Below are positions 1 to 7,179 of a stretch of 64,000 nucleotides of DNA, piece after piece. The notes under the pieces were generated by a model. The model had not been told where the DNA came from. It was given only the letters and a program-made list of their open reading frames with translations, and searched no databases. The stretch lies in contig CAZCSO010000001.1 in NCBI GenBank assembly GCA_964501315.1, forward strand, positions 1 through 64,000. The letters are read 5' to 3'. Made by a program: the position numbers and the translations under genes. Positions within the stretch are counted from its first letter, which is position 1, and each line of letters starts with the position of its first letter. Source of the stretch: UBA5603 sp964501315 (GTDB taxonomy: Bacteria; Bacillota_I; Bacilli_A; Izemoplasmatales; Hujiaoplasmataceae).

Positions 1-83
1 TCATTAAAAAAGAACCTAGTTCTTCTAAACTAAGTTCATTTTGTCTACACTCTGACCGTTTTTCCAGTTTGGAGAAACGGTTT
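1..83. other. left edge, no confident gene; one hairpin
   Basis: No gene can be supported here. Positions 56-80 form a hairpin (CCGTTT...AAACGG) followed on the plus strand by a T-rich stretch, which would suit a terminator for a plus-strand gene lying to the left of the window. On the minus strand a short frame stays open to the window edge but has no start codon with a ribosome binding site, so I do not call it. Confidence 0.4.
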
Positions 84-1070
84 TTATTCGGTTTTGGTTC
101 GCAATTGATGGAAGTACTCCTGAACAATTGCCATGACTTCTTTTTTGGTGTGAGCTTGCATAATTCGATATTTAGTGGGTGAAGCGTGTCTCAACCCTTT
201 CAAATACCAAGCAATGTGGCTTCGCATTTCCAAAACGGCAATGTGTTCGTTTTTATGATTCGATAATAAGTCCATATGGTGATAGATGGATTGTTCGATT
301 TCTTCGAGTGAAATGCTTTTTTCATAATGACCGGTCTCTAAATAGTCAATGGTTTGTTGAACCAACCAAGGGTTTCCTAAAACACCCCTGCCAATCATGA
401 TCGCATCGCATCCGGTTTCTTCAAGCATTCGTTTTGCATCCTCGGGTGATTGAATATCGCCGTTTCCGATAACGGGAATCGATACCGCTTCTTTAACCGC
501 TTTGATAATCGACCAATCTGCTTTTCCTTCGTACATTTGTGTTCGTGTGCGAGGATGAACAGCAATCGCCTTTGCGCCTGCTTCTTCGATTTTTTTCGCG
601 AGCTCCACCGCATTAACGTGTTCAAAATCCCAACCGCTACGAATCTTCACCGTCACTGGTTTTTTAACACTGTTGACGATTTGTTTAACCAATTCATACG
701 CTTTATCGGGATCTTTCATCAATTTTGCGCCCGCATCGCTACGCGTTACCTTGGGAACTGGACATCCCATATTGATGTCAATAATATCCGCATCGGTTGT
801 TTGATCAATCAAAATGGCGGCTTTGACCATACTTTCGATGTCGCCACCGAAAATCTGTAAACTGATGGGCCGTTCTTCCGGTAACACCTGTAACATCGAT
901 TGTGTTCTAACGTTATTGTGTTCCAATCCCTTATCGGAAACCATTTCTGTATAGATTAATCCCGCTCCAAAACGTTTGACGATACTGCGAAAAGCAGGAT
1001 TCGTAACCCCCGCCATGGGCGCAATGACCACTTGATTTGCAAGTTCGATAGAATCAATTTTCCATTTCAT
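84..1070 (-). CDS. dusB: tRNA-dihydrouridine synthase (DusB type)
   Basis: FMN enzyme that reduces specific uridines in the tRNA D-loop using NADPH. The N-terminal TIM barrel has the family opening APMAGVTNPAFR, the catalytic-cysteine motif INMGCPVPKV, KIRSGWD, and the phosphate-binding IGNGDI and IGRGVLGNPW; about 328 residues is the usual length. A GTG at 1079 is in frame, but the ATG at 1070 has AGGTGA five bases upstream, so I start there. It is divergent from hslO; dusB and hslO lie close together in many Bacillota. The DusB subtype is by overall similarity and is less certain than the family. Confidence 0.93.
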   Translation of the reverse strand: MKWKIDSIELANQVVIAPMAGVTNPAFRSIVKRFGAGLIYTEMVSDKGLEHNNVRTQSMLQVLPEERPISLQIFGGDIESMVKAAILIDQTTDADIIDINMGCPVPKVTRSDAGAKLMKDPDKAYELVKQIVNSVKKPVTVKIRSGWDFEHVNAVELAKKIEEAGAKAIAVHPRTRTQMYEGKADWSIIKAVKEAVSIPVIGNGDIQSPEDAKRMLEETGCDAIMIGRGVLGNPWLVQQTIDYLETGHYEKSISLEEIEQSIYHHMDLLSNHKNEHIAVLEMRSHIAWYLKGLRHASPTKYRIMQAHTKKEVMAIVQEYFHQLRTKTE

Positions 1071-1095
1071 GTGTTTCACCTATTTTCATTCCATT

Positions 1096-1124
1096 ATTAT
1101 AGTATAAAACCTAAGTAAACACAA
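1096..1124 (-). promoter_or_regulatory. promoter of dusB
   Basis: On the minus strand TTGTGT (1124-1119), a 17-base spacer and TATAAT (1101-1096). The -35 is poor, the -10 perfect and the position fits a short leader. Confidence 0.5.
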
Positions 1125-1147
1125 ATAAAAGCATTTCTTTCAAGCTA

Positions 1148-1156
1148 TGATATAAT
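1148..1156 (+). promoter_or_regulatory. extended -10 promoter of hslO
   Basis: TGATATAAT, a perfect extended -10, lies 18 bases before the hslO start. No good -35 is seen. Confidence 0.5.
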
Positions 1157-1173
1157 AGGTTCCGGAGAGTGAA

Positions 1174-2049
1174 ATGATGAACGATTATTTAGTAAAAGCC
1201 TATGCATTTGATGGAACAACCCGTATTTATGCCGCAAAGACAACCGATTTGGTGGAAGAAGCACGTCAACTTCACGACACCTGGCCCGCAGCCACCGCTG
1301 CTTTCGGCAAAGCTTTGACAGCGTCGGTTATCATGGGGGCCATGTACAAAGAAGATCAAAAATTAACACTTCGAATCGATGGCGGCGGGCCTCTCGGTGG
1401 CATCGTAACGACAACCAATGCTCGTGGTGAAGTCCGCGGCTATGTCGGTAATCCTCACACTCACATGTCAACGAATGACAACCGGCTGGCAGATGCCTTT
1501 GCGGTTGGCAATAACGGTTTTATTCATGTGACGAAGGATTTGCAAGTTCGAAACATCTTTACGAGCAGCTCGGAGATTCAAACGGGAGAAATCTCTCAGG
1601 ATTTAACCTATTATTTCGCAATGAGTGAACAAATTCCTTCTTCAGTCGGCTTAGGCGTTTTGGTTGACGAAACCAATGTCTGTCAAGCTGCCGGCGGGTT
1701 TATATTGCAAATCATGCCGGGTGCTAAAAAAGAAACCATTGAAACCATTGAACAAACCATCCGTTCTATGAAACCCGTCAGTGAATTGATCAAGAACGAT
1801 TATACACCCGAGATGATCATCCATGAGATTACGCGCGGTGATCATCAATTGATGGAGACGATGTCACTCCATTATCAATGTGATTGTTCTTACGATCGTT
1901 TTGCGAACAGTTTGATAGCCTTGGGTAAGAATGAATTAAAAACGCTGATTGATGAGAATGAACCGATTGAAACACAATGCCATTTTTGTAATAAAAAATA
2001 CGTCTATTCGTTGGAAGAACTAAAAAAGTTCTACGAAAGTGCAAAATAA
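1174..2049 (+). CDS. hslO: Hsp33 redox-regulated chaperone
   Basis: Cytoplasmic holdase activated by oxidation, which protects unfolding proteins during oxidative and heat stress. The 291-residue length is normal. The C-terminal redox switch is intact: CxC at about residues 236-238 and CxxC at about 269-272, the four zinc-binding cysteines that form disulfides on activation. A ribosome binding site GGAGAG at 1164 precedes two adjacent ATG codons; the second (1177) has slightly better spacing. It is transcribed alone, divergent from dusB and convergent with glnA, with a shared terminator downstream. Confidence 0.96.
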   Translation: MMNDYLVKAYAFDGTTRIYAAKTTDLVEEARQLHDTWPAATAAFGKALTASVIMGAMYKEDQKLTLRIDGGGPLGGIVTTTNARGEVRGYVGNPHTHMSTNDNRLADAFAVGNNGFIHVTKDLQVRNIFTSSSEIQTGEISQDLTYYFAMSEQIPSSVGLGVLVDETNVCQAAGGFILQIMPGAKKETIETIEQTIRSMKPVSELIKNDYTPEMIIHEITRGDHQLMETMSLHYQCDCSYDRFANSLIALGKNELKTLIDENEPIETQCHFCNKKYVYSLEELKKFYESAK

Positions 2050-2071
2050 AAGGGAAGCGACTGCTTCCCTT
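2050..2071. terminator. bidirectional terminator hslO/glnA
   Basis: Nine-base-pair stem AAGGGAAGC/GCTTCCCTT with loop GACT, a T run on the plus side and an A-rich run on the other side, so it can end both convergent genes. It abuts the glnA stop codon. Confidence 0.85.
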
Positions 2072-2073
2072 TT

Positions 2074-3414
2074 TTACATCATTTTTATGTATCGATTGAT
2101 TTCCCATTCGGTCACTGCCATCCGGAAATCGTCCCATTCACGTTTTTTGAGTTCAACGAATTTCTCAAAGATATGGGAACCCAGCGCTTCCTTTACAATA
2201 TCGTCTTCCGATAACGATTGAATGGCTTCGTAAAGATTATCCGGTAAATTCTTAACGCCCAATGCAGCTCGTTCATCCGGTGTTTTTTCAAATAGGTTTT
2301 CATTCACTGGGCCAATCAACGGCAAATGGTTTTCAATTCCATCCAAACCGCTTGCCAACAATACCGCCATGGCCAAGTAAGGATTAGATGCTGCGTCAAC
2401 GCTGCGTATTTCGGTCCTTGTGGTCTTTCCGCGCGTAGCGGGAATACGAACCATGACCGAACGATTGTGTTCAGACCATGAAATGTAGCACGGTGCTTCG
2501 TATCCAGGAACGAGCCGTTTATAAGAGTTGACGGTTGGATTGGTAATCGCACAAAATCCTCGTGCATGTGTTAGAATTCCCGTCAACCATTGACGACACG
2601 TCAGCGATAAACCCATCGGATCATTCGGATCATAAAATGCATTGCGGCCTTCCATGTCGGCCAACGAACAATTCGTGTGCATACCGGATCCATTGATTCT
2701 TGCGACCGGTTTCGGCATAAATGTCGCGTGCAACCCGTGTCTTCGTGCTATATTTTTAACTACTAATTTAAACGTTTGTACGTTATCACACGCTTCAACG
2801 ATATTTGAAAATTCAAAATTTATTTCATTTTGACCGTTGGCGACTTCATGATGGCTGGCTTCAATCGTAAAACCGATTCGTTCCAATTCCAAGACGATAT
2901 CTCTTCGACAATCTCCAGCACCGTCAATCGGGGATAAATCAAAGTACCCGCCGTGATCGGTAAAGTCGAGGGTCGGTTCGCCATCTGGTCCAATTTTAAA
3001 TAAGAAAAACTCTGGTTCAAACCCAATATTCAACGCTGAGAAACCCAGTCGTTCCATGCGTTTGGCGATGCGCTTTAAATTCGATCTCGGATCGCCTTTG
3101 AACGGTTTTCCATCGGGGGTGTAAACATCGCAAATCAGTCGAGCGACTTTTCCATAACTCGTCTCTTCCCAACTTAAAATCATCCAGGTGTTCAAATCGG
3201 GGCGAAGATACATATCCGCTTCTAAAATACGGACGAATCCTTCAATCGACGATCCATCAAACATCACTTTTCCTTCTAACGCCGTTTCAAGACGTTTGAC
3301 AGGAATTTCAACGCTTTTGATGGTGGAGTTGATGTCGGTAAACATTAACCGAATGTACCGAACGTTTTCTTCTTTTGCGATGCGCAAAATCTCTTCTTTG
3401 GAATACTTTGCCAT
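2074..3414 (-). CDS. glnA: glutamine synthetase, type I-alpha
   Basis: ATP-dependent amidation of glutamate to glutamine, the entry point for ammonium. The protein has the GSI-alpha signature DGSSIEGFVRI, the ATP-binding KPVARINGSGMHTN and the RIPATRGKTTRTEIR region, and lacks the insert of adenylylated GSI-beta enzymes. The frame stays open to 3492, but the extra 26 residues resemble no GS N-terminus and overlap a structured RNA leader; family members begin at MAKYSKEE, hence 3414 (446 residues). A consensus-like promoter and two hairpins precede it, and an ANTAR-domain regulator is the next gene upstream. No glnR-like gene is seen here. Confidence 0.95.
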   Translation of the reverse strand: MAKYSKEEILRIAKEENVRYIRLMFTDINSTIKSVEIPVKRLETALEGKVMFDGSSIEGFVRILEADMYLRPDLNTWMILSWEETSYGKVARLICDVYTPDGKPFKGDPRSNLKRIAKRMERLGFSALNIGFEPEFFLFKIGPDGEPTLDFTDHGGYFDLSPIDGAGDCRRDIVLELERIGFTIEASHHEVANGQNEINFEFSNIVEACDNVQTFKLVVKNIARRHGLHATFMPKPVARINGSGMHTNCSLADMEGRNAFYDPNDPMGLSLTCRQWLTGILTHARGFCAITNPTVNSYKRLVPGYEAPCYISWSEHNRSVMVRIPATRGKTTRTEIRSVDAASNPYLAMAVLLASGLDGIENHLPLIGPVNENLFEKTPDERAALGVKNLPDNLYEAIQSLSEDDIVKEALGSHIFEKFVELKKREWDDFRMAVTEWEINRYIKMM

Positions 3415-3425
3415 ATTCAATTTTC

Positions 3426-3472
3426 TTGTTTTACAGATATGACCATGCCACGCACTCACACTCCGTAAACAA
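3426..3472 (-). promoter_or_regulatory. long stem-loop in the glnA leader
   Basis: Read on the minus strand, TTGTTTACGGA (3472-3462) can pair with TCTGTAAAACAA (3437-3426) with one bulge, and the enclosed bases can pair further (TGTGA/TCATA, GTGC/GCAT). It ends 11 bases before the glnA ATG. There is no U-tract, so it is not a classical terminator; it could affect translation or be one state of a switch. Confidence 0.5.
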
Positions 3473-3482
3473 CCTTTCTTTT

Positions 3483-3498
3483 TAGACGCCATTGTCTA
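3483..3498 (-). promoter_or_regulatory. candidate ANTAR-binding hairpin in the glnA leader
   Basis: On the minus strand the RNA forms stem TAGAC/GTCTA around the six-base loop AATGGC, with A at loop position 1 and G at position 4. This is the hexaloop rule known for ANTAR protein targets. It starts only about 10 bases after the -10 box, thus at the very 5' end of the transcript. ANTAR motifs usually have two such loops; I see only one convincing copy. Confidence 0.5.
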
Positions 3499-3509
3499 TT
3501 TTTTCAAAC

Positions 3510-3538
3510 ATTATACTTCCAATAGTAGTTTTATTCAA
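3510..3538 (-). promoter_or_regulatory. promoter of glnA
   Basis: TTGAAT (3538-3533), 17-base spacer, TATAAT (3515-3510) on the minus strand. The -35 overlaps the end of the upstream ANTAR gene. It predicts a leader of about 90 bases. Confidence 0.75.
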
Positions 3539-4097
3539 CCTGTTCTTTTGATATTTCGTTCAAAATACGCGAACAAGCATCAAATTTGCTAATTTGATCG
3601 TCCATTGCCCGTTTCAAAATAGTTTTGTGAGCCGTTTCTTCATCCATTCCTTTATCCATCAATACCGCTTTGCATTGATTCATCAACGAATTTCGGTCGG
3701 CTTGGTTCAATGATTTATTCGTTTTTTCAACGAACTTCTCTAATAAACTAACCATCTTCGAAACTATCTGGTATGCCATGGGTAATTCTACGTCCATTTT
3801 ACTTTCGTCAATTAATACAAAGTACGGTGTATCATTCAATTTTAAATACGGCGCAAACGAAAAATTAGAGCCAATGAAAAAAACGGGTATTGATTGATTC
3901 AGTACCACGTTTTCAATGAAACCATATAAGGAAGTCAAACGCCACGACGAATGGATGATGATGAATGAATAAGCTTGTAATTCGTCTTTTCGAATGGGCG
4001 TTTTATGAATATCATATGCTCGCGATTGGTTTGACAAAAACCGTTCGATGCGAACGATAAAAAATGCGTCTTCAGCACAAACCAATACTTTTTTCAT
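3531..4097 (-). CDS. ANTAR-domain RNA-binding antiterminator with degenerate receiver
   Basis: Residues about 1-105 look like a response-regulator receiver fold (alternating hydrophobic strands such as KVLVCAED, YSFIIIHS, IPVFFIG), then a helical linker, then an ANTAR domain at about 130-185 with the family pattern CKAVLMDKGMDEETAHK and RAMDDQ. ANTAR proteins bind paired hairpins in nascent mRNA and prevent termination (AmiR, NasR, EutV). The strand that should end in the phospho-acceptor Asp reads IIIHSSW, so phosphorylation control is unlikely. It is the last gene of pyrR-glyA-ANTAR, one base after glyA, and lies directly upstream of glnA. Regulation of glnA is inferred from position and the leader hairpin; clostridial glnA-linked antiterminators are a precedent. 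Confidence 0.85.
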   Translation of the reverse strand: MKKVLVCAEDAFFIVRIERFLSNQSRAYDIHKTPIRKDELQAYSFIIIHSSWRLTSLYGFIENVVLNQSIPVFFIGSNFSFAPYLKLNDTPYFVLIDESKMDVELPMAYQIVSKMVSLLEKFVEKTNKSLNQADRNSLMNQCKAVLMDKGMDEETAHKTILKRAMDDQISKFDACSRILNEISKEQVE

Positions 4098-4098
4098 A

Positions 4099-5340
4099 CT
4101 AATAGGGAAGTGGGTAACGATCCGTTAAGGTCTTGACCGATGCTTTAACCGTCTCTAACAACGCTTCGTCGGTTGGATTCATTAACGCTTGATCAATTAA
4201 CCGAGCGACCAAACGGAAATCTTCTTCATGAAATCCGCGGGTCGTCATCGCTGGCGTGCCAAGACGAATACCACTCGTAACAAACGGTTTTTCCGTATCG
4301 TAGGGGACGGTATTTTTATTACACGTGATGTTAACTTTATCGAGCAGGTTTTCGGCTTTTTTACCCGTCAAGCCGGTTTTGGATTTCACTTCCAGCAATA
4401 AGAGGTGATTGTCCGTTCCGCCGCTAACCACGTGATAGCCTAATTTGACAAATTCTTCTGCGAATGCTTTAGCGTTGTTAACGACGTTGGTTTGATACGT
4501 AACAAAACTCGGATCGAGCGCTTCTTTAAACGCAACTGCTTTCGCTGCAATGACATGCATCAAAGGCCCCCCTTGAATTCCTGGGAAGACGACTTTGTCT
4601 AATTTTTCAGAGATGGCTTGGTTGTTCGTCAATATAATACCGCCACGAGGTCCTCTGAGCGTTTTATGCGTCGTCGACGTAACGATATCGGCGTAATCGC
4701 AGGGATTTGGGTGCAGTTTGGCTGCGACCAATCCAGCGATATGCGCCATGTCGACCATTAGCATGGCTCCAACAGAATCGGCAATTTCACGGAAACGTTT
4801 AAAATCTAACGTGCGTGGATAAGCGCTCGCTCCCGCAACGATTAATTTGGGCTGAATTTCAAGTGCTTTTTGTTGTAAAACATCGTAATCAATTGTTTCG
4901 GTTTCTTTCGAAACGTAGTAGGGATAAAAATCATAATCAATACCCGAAAAACTCATCGGATGTCCATGGGTTAAATGACCGCCTTGATCCAAGGCCAATC
5001 CCATTACTTTATCCTTCGGATTCAATATAGCACGGTAAGCACCCATATTGGCTTGTGAACCTGAATGCGGCTGAACATTAACGTATTGAACATTAAACAG
5101 TTGTTTTAAACGTTCTCTAGCCAAATCTTCAGCCAAATCAACGTATTCGCACCCACCGTAATAACGTTTTTTCGGATACCCTTCTGCGTACTTGTTCGTC
5201 AACACACTGCCAGCTGCTTCAAGTACCGAAAGCGATACGAAGTTTTCTGAAGCAATCAACTCAATGTGTGATTTTTGTCGTGCTTTTTCTTGTTCGATAA
5301 TCTCGAATAATTCAAAATCTGTTTCCTTCAATTTTCCCAT
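4099..5340 (-). CDS. glyA: serine hydroxymethyltransferase
   Basis: PLP enzyme interconverting serine plus tetrahydrofolate with glycine plus methylene-tetrahydrofolate, the main one-carbon source. It carries HIELIASENF, YAEGYPKKRYYGG, QPHSGSQAN and the PLP-lysine motif TSTTHKTLRGPRGG. The 413-residue length is typical. Its start lies 29 bases inside the end of pyrR, so translation is probably coupled, and the ANTAR gene follows one base after its stop. FolD on the other side of the origin (43978) uses its product. Confidence 0.97.
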   Translation of the reverse strand: MGKLKETDFELFEIIEQEKARQKSHIELIASENFVSLSVLEAAGSVLTNKYAEGYPKKRYYGGCEYVDLAEDLARERLKQLFNVQYVNVQPHSGSQANMGAYRAILNPKDKVMGLALDQGGHLTHGHPMSFSGIDYDFYPYYVSKETETIDYDVLQQKALEIQPKLIVAGASAYPRTLDFKRFREIADSVGAMLMVDMAHIAGLVAAKLHPNPCDYADIVTSTTHKTLRGPRGGIILTNNQAISEKLDKVVFPGIQGGPLMHVIAAKAVAFKEALDPSFVTYQTNVVNNAKAFAEEFVKLGYHVVSGGTDNHLLLLEVKSKTGLTGKKAENLLDKVNITCNKNTVPYDTEKPFVTSGIRLGTPAMTTRGFHEEDFRLVARLIDQALMNPTDEALLETVKASVKTLTDRYPLPY

Positions 5341-5851
5341 AATCTGTCCCTTTCTTTTCTATATAAACGCCGGCATCGTCGCCTGACATTTGTACTCGAA
5401 CAATCTCATCTTTGGCCGTTGGCATATTTTTCCCGACATAATCAGCGCGAATCGGTAATTCGCGGTGACCACGATCAATTAAAACGACTAATTCAATTCG
5501 TTTGGGTCGGCCGTATTCAATTAACGCATCCATCGCTGCGCGAACCGTTCTTCCCGTGTACAAAACATCATCAATTAAGATGCATGTTTTTCCGTTAACG
5601 TTCATCGTCGCCGGTTCAGAAGGACGTTTTTTTTCATCGTCACGATGCATCGAAATGTCCAATTCGGTCAATTCAACGGAAACTCCCGTATACGTTTTGA
5701 TATTCTCTTGGATTAATTTTGCAATGGGAACTCCTTTGTTTTTAATCCCAATCAAAACGATTGTTGACAAGTCGTCTGACTTTTCAATAATTTCATGCGT
5801 GATACGTCTTAATGTCTTTAAAACCGTATCGTAGTTAATAATCAACGGCAT
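5312..5851 (-). CDS. pyrR: PyrR, uracil phosphoribosyltransferase / pyrimidine attenuator protein
   Basis: A phosphoribosyltransferase-fold protein that in Bacillota binds pyr mRNA in a UMP-dependent way and promotes termination, with weak UPRT activity. The PRPP loop CILIDDVLYTGRTVRAA and the length of 179 residues are typical. AGGTGA precedes the ATG. No pyr biosynthetic gene is nearby; instead it begins an operon with glyA, overlapping it by 29 bases. I see no PyrR-binding RNA in its short leader, so it probably regulates in trans or acts as a salvage enzyme. Confidence 0.93.
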   Translation of the reverse strand: MPLIINYDTVLKTLRRITHEIIEKSDDLSTIVLIGIKNKGVPIAKLIQENIKTYTGVSVELTELDISMHRDDEKKRPSEPATMNVNGKTCILIDDVLYTGRTVRAAMDALIEYGRPKRIELVVLIDRGHRELPIRADYVGKNMPTAKDEIVRVQMSGDDAGVYIEKKGTDYGKIEGNRF

Positions 5852-5869
5852 AGTTTCACCTCAAAAATC

Positions 5870-5878
5870 ATTATAACA
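5870..5878 (-). promoter_or_regulatory. extended -10 promoter of pyrR-glyA-ANTAR
   Basis: TGTTATAAT on the minus strand, about 20 bases before the pyrR ATG and directly after the terminator of the GH16 genes. Confidence 0.55.
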
Positions 5879-5893
5879 TGTTTTCAAAAGAAA

Positions 5894-5912
5894 AGCCCTG
5901 AAATTCAGGGCT
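5894..5912 (-). terminator. terminator of the GH16 gene pair
   Basis: Stem AGCCCTGAA/TTCAGGGCT followed on the minus strand by a TTTTCTTTT run, just after the first GH16 stop. Confidence 0.85.
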
Positions 5913-5925
5913 GGTTGGTTAATGA

Positions 5926-7164
5926 TTATGACGAAGATGTGGTTTTAACGGTAATAGCGACTCGCTCTGAAACATTTCCGGCGTAGTCTTCAGCTTCTAT
6001 TTCTACCAAATAATCGACGCCAACGGTCAAATTTTTCAGTAAATACATGTTGTAAGAGACTGATTTTTTATAAACGCCATCCACATAGATGTTATAAAAT
6101 TTAACCATTTGATTGTCGGTCGCTCTTGACCAAAGCAAATACGCTTGCGCATCATAGGCTTTCACGGCCTGAAGATTCGATATCGATGTCGGACCTTCAA
6201 AATCATTGATTCCGTAATCCTGTGCATAAACGCGAACGTAATCAATTTCGTAGGTATCGGAAACAAATTCTGGATCAATCGTTCCTCCCATCGATCCGCC
6301 CATGGCTAAATTGATAATCAAGTAAAACTCTTGATCAAAAGGCCATGCTTGATAGGGAATAACATCCGTATTTTGATTGGGATTGAATGTTGTTTTTCCA
6401 TACTGGACATCATCAAGATACCAAGTAATCGAAAACTCATTCCAAACTACCGAATACGTATGGAATTCTGATGTCAACGTCGAATTGTACTTCGAATAAC
6501 TGATTTGCGTACCTAATTGATGATTGTATTTTGAGGTATGAATTGACCCCACTGCTTTATTCAGTCCATTGAAGTTAGCGGTGTGTTCTAAAATATCAAT
6601 TTCACCGCTCGCAGGCCATCCGCCGTAAACGGAACTTTTAGGCATCATCCAAAATGCAGGCCATGTTCCGGGTGTTGATGGAACTTTTGCCCGAATTTCA
6701 AATTTTCCGTACTTCCAATTTTTAAGTCCTTGAGTCCAAATCTTTGCGGAAGTATAATCCTCTAGACCATAATCTTCTTTCAAGGCTGTTATGATTAATT
6801 TATCACCATCAACATAGGCGTTTTCTGCCCGAGACGTGTAATTTTGAAGTTCGTTATTGCCATACCCGCCACCGCCAGTTTGATGACGCCATTTGGTGGT
6901 GTCAACCCCGCCGGTATAATCAAATTCATCACACCATGTCGGAATCCATCCGTCAACAATGGCAATATGAGAACATTCTTCCGGTATTTGTAACAAAAGG
7001 CTGTTCGCATTGATGGTTGTGGTCGTTGATACCGATATATCGGATTCGGTGGTTGCGGTCGTAGAAGTCGTTGTGGTGGTTGTCGTTGTGGTGGATTCGC
7101 TACAGCCGATCATCGTTAGTACCGACAATAACAAAACCAAAAGCACTACTATCTTTTTATACAT
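5926..7164 (-). CDS. GH16 family endo-beta-glucanase (laminarinase-like) lipoprotein, copy 1
   Basis: Secreted lipoprotein likely to cut beta-1,3 or mixed-linked glucans at the cell surface. A signal peptide ends in LTMIGC with the lipid Cys at 21; a Thr-rich linker fills about 24-51; the GH16 beta-jelly-roll spans about 65-315 with the catalytic GEIDILE (E188 nucleophile, D190, E193 acid/base), the bulged form found in laminarinases. The aromatic cleft residues WPAFWMMP and GGWPASG are present. A C-terminal domain of about 90 residues resembles fibronectin type III. It follows the second GH16 gene by 15 bases and is clearly its paralogue. Exact substrate cannot be told from sequence. Confidence 0.92.
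   Translation of the reverse strand: MYKKIVVLLVLLLSVLTMIGCSESTTTTTTTTTSTTATTESDISVSTTTTINANSLLLQIPEECSHIAIVDGWIPTWCDEFDYTGGVDTTKWRHQTGGGGYGNNELQNYTSRAENAYVDGDKLIITALKEDYGLEDYTSAKIWTQGLKNWKYGKFEIRAKVPSTPGTWPAFWMMPKSSVYGGWPASGEIDILEHTANFNGLNKAVGSIHTSKYNHQLGTQISYSKYNSTLTSEFHTYSVVWNEFSITWYLDDVQYGKTTFNPNQNTDVIPYQAWPFDQEFYLIINLAMGGSMGGTIDPEFVSDTYEIDYVRVYAQDYGINDFEGPTSISNLQAVKAYDAQAYLLWSRATDNQMVKFYNIYVDGVYKKSVSYNMYLLKNLTVGVDYLVEIEAEDYAGNVSERVAITVKTTSSS
7067..7094 (-). repeat. threonine-codon repeat in GH16 copy 1
   Basis: A run of ACN codons (minus strand) made of near-repeats of ACAACGACA-like units, encoding the Thr-rich linker behind the lipid cysteine. Such tracts are prone to length change by slippage. 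Confidence 0.7.
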
Positions 7165-7179
7165 AAAATACCTCTATTT

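Noticed and set aside
1..110. minus-strand frame running to the left edge
   Set aside because: No start codon with a binding site and too short to recognise.
450..860. 136-codon plus-strand frame
   Set aside because: Antisense shadow of dusB with no start signal.
3415..3492. 26-residue N-terminal extension of GlnA
   Set aside because: It does not resemble any GS N-terminus, has no ribosome binding site and overlaps the structured leader.
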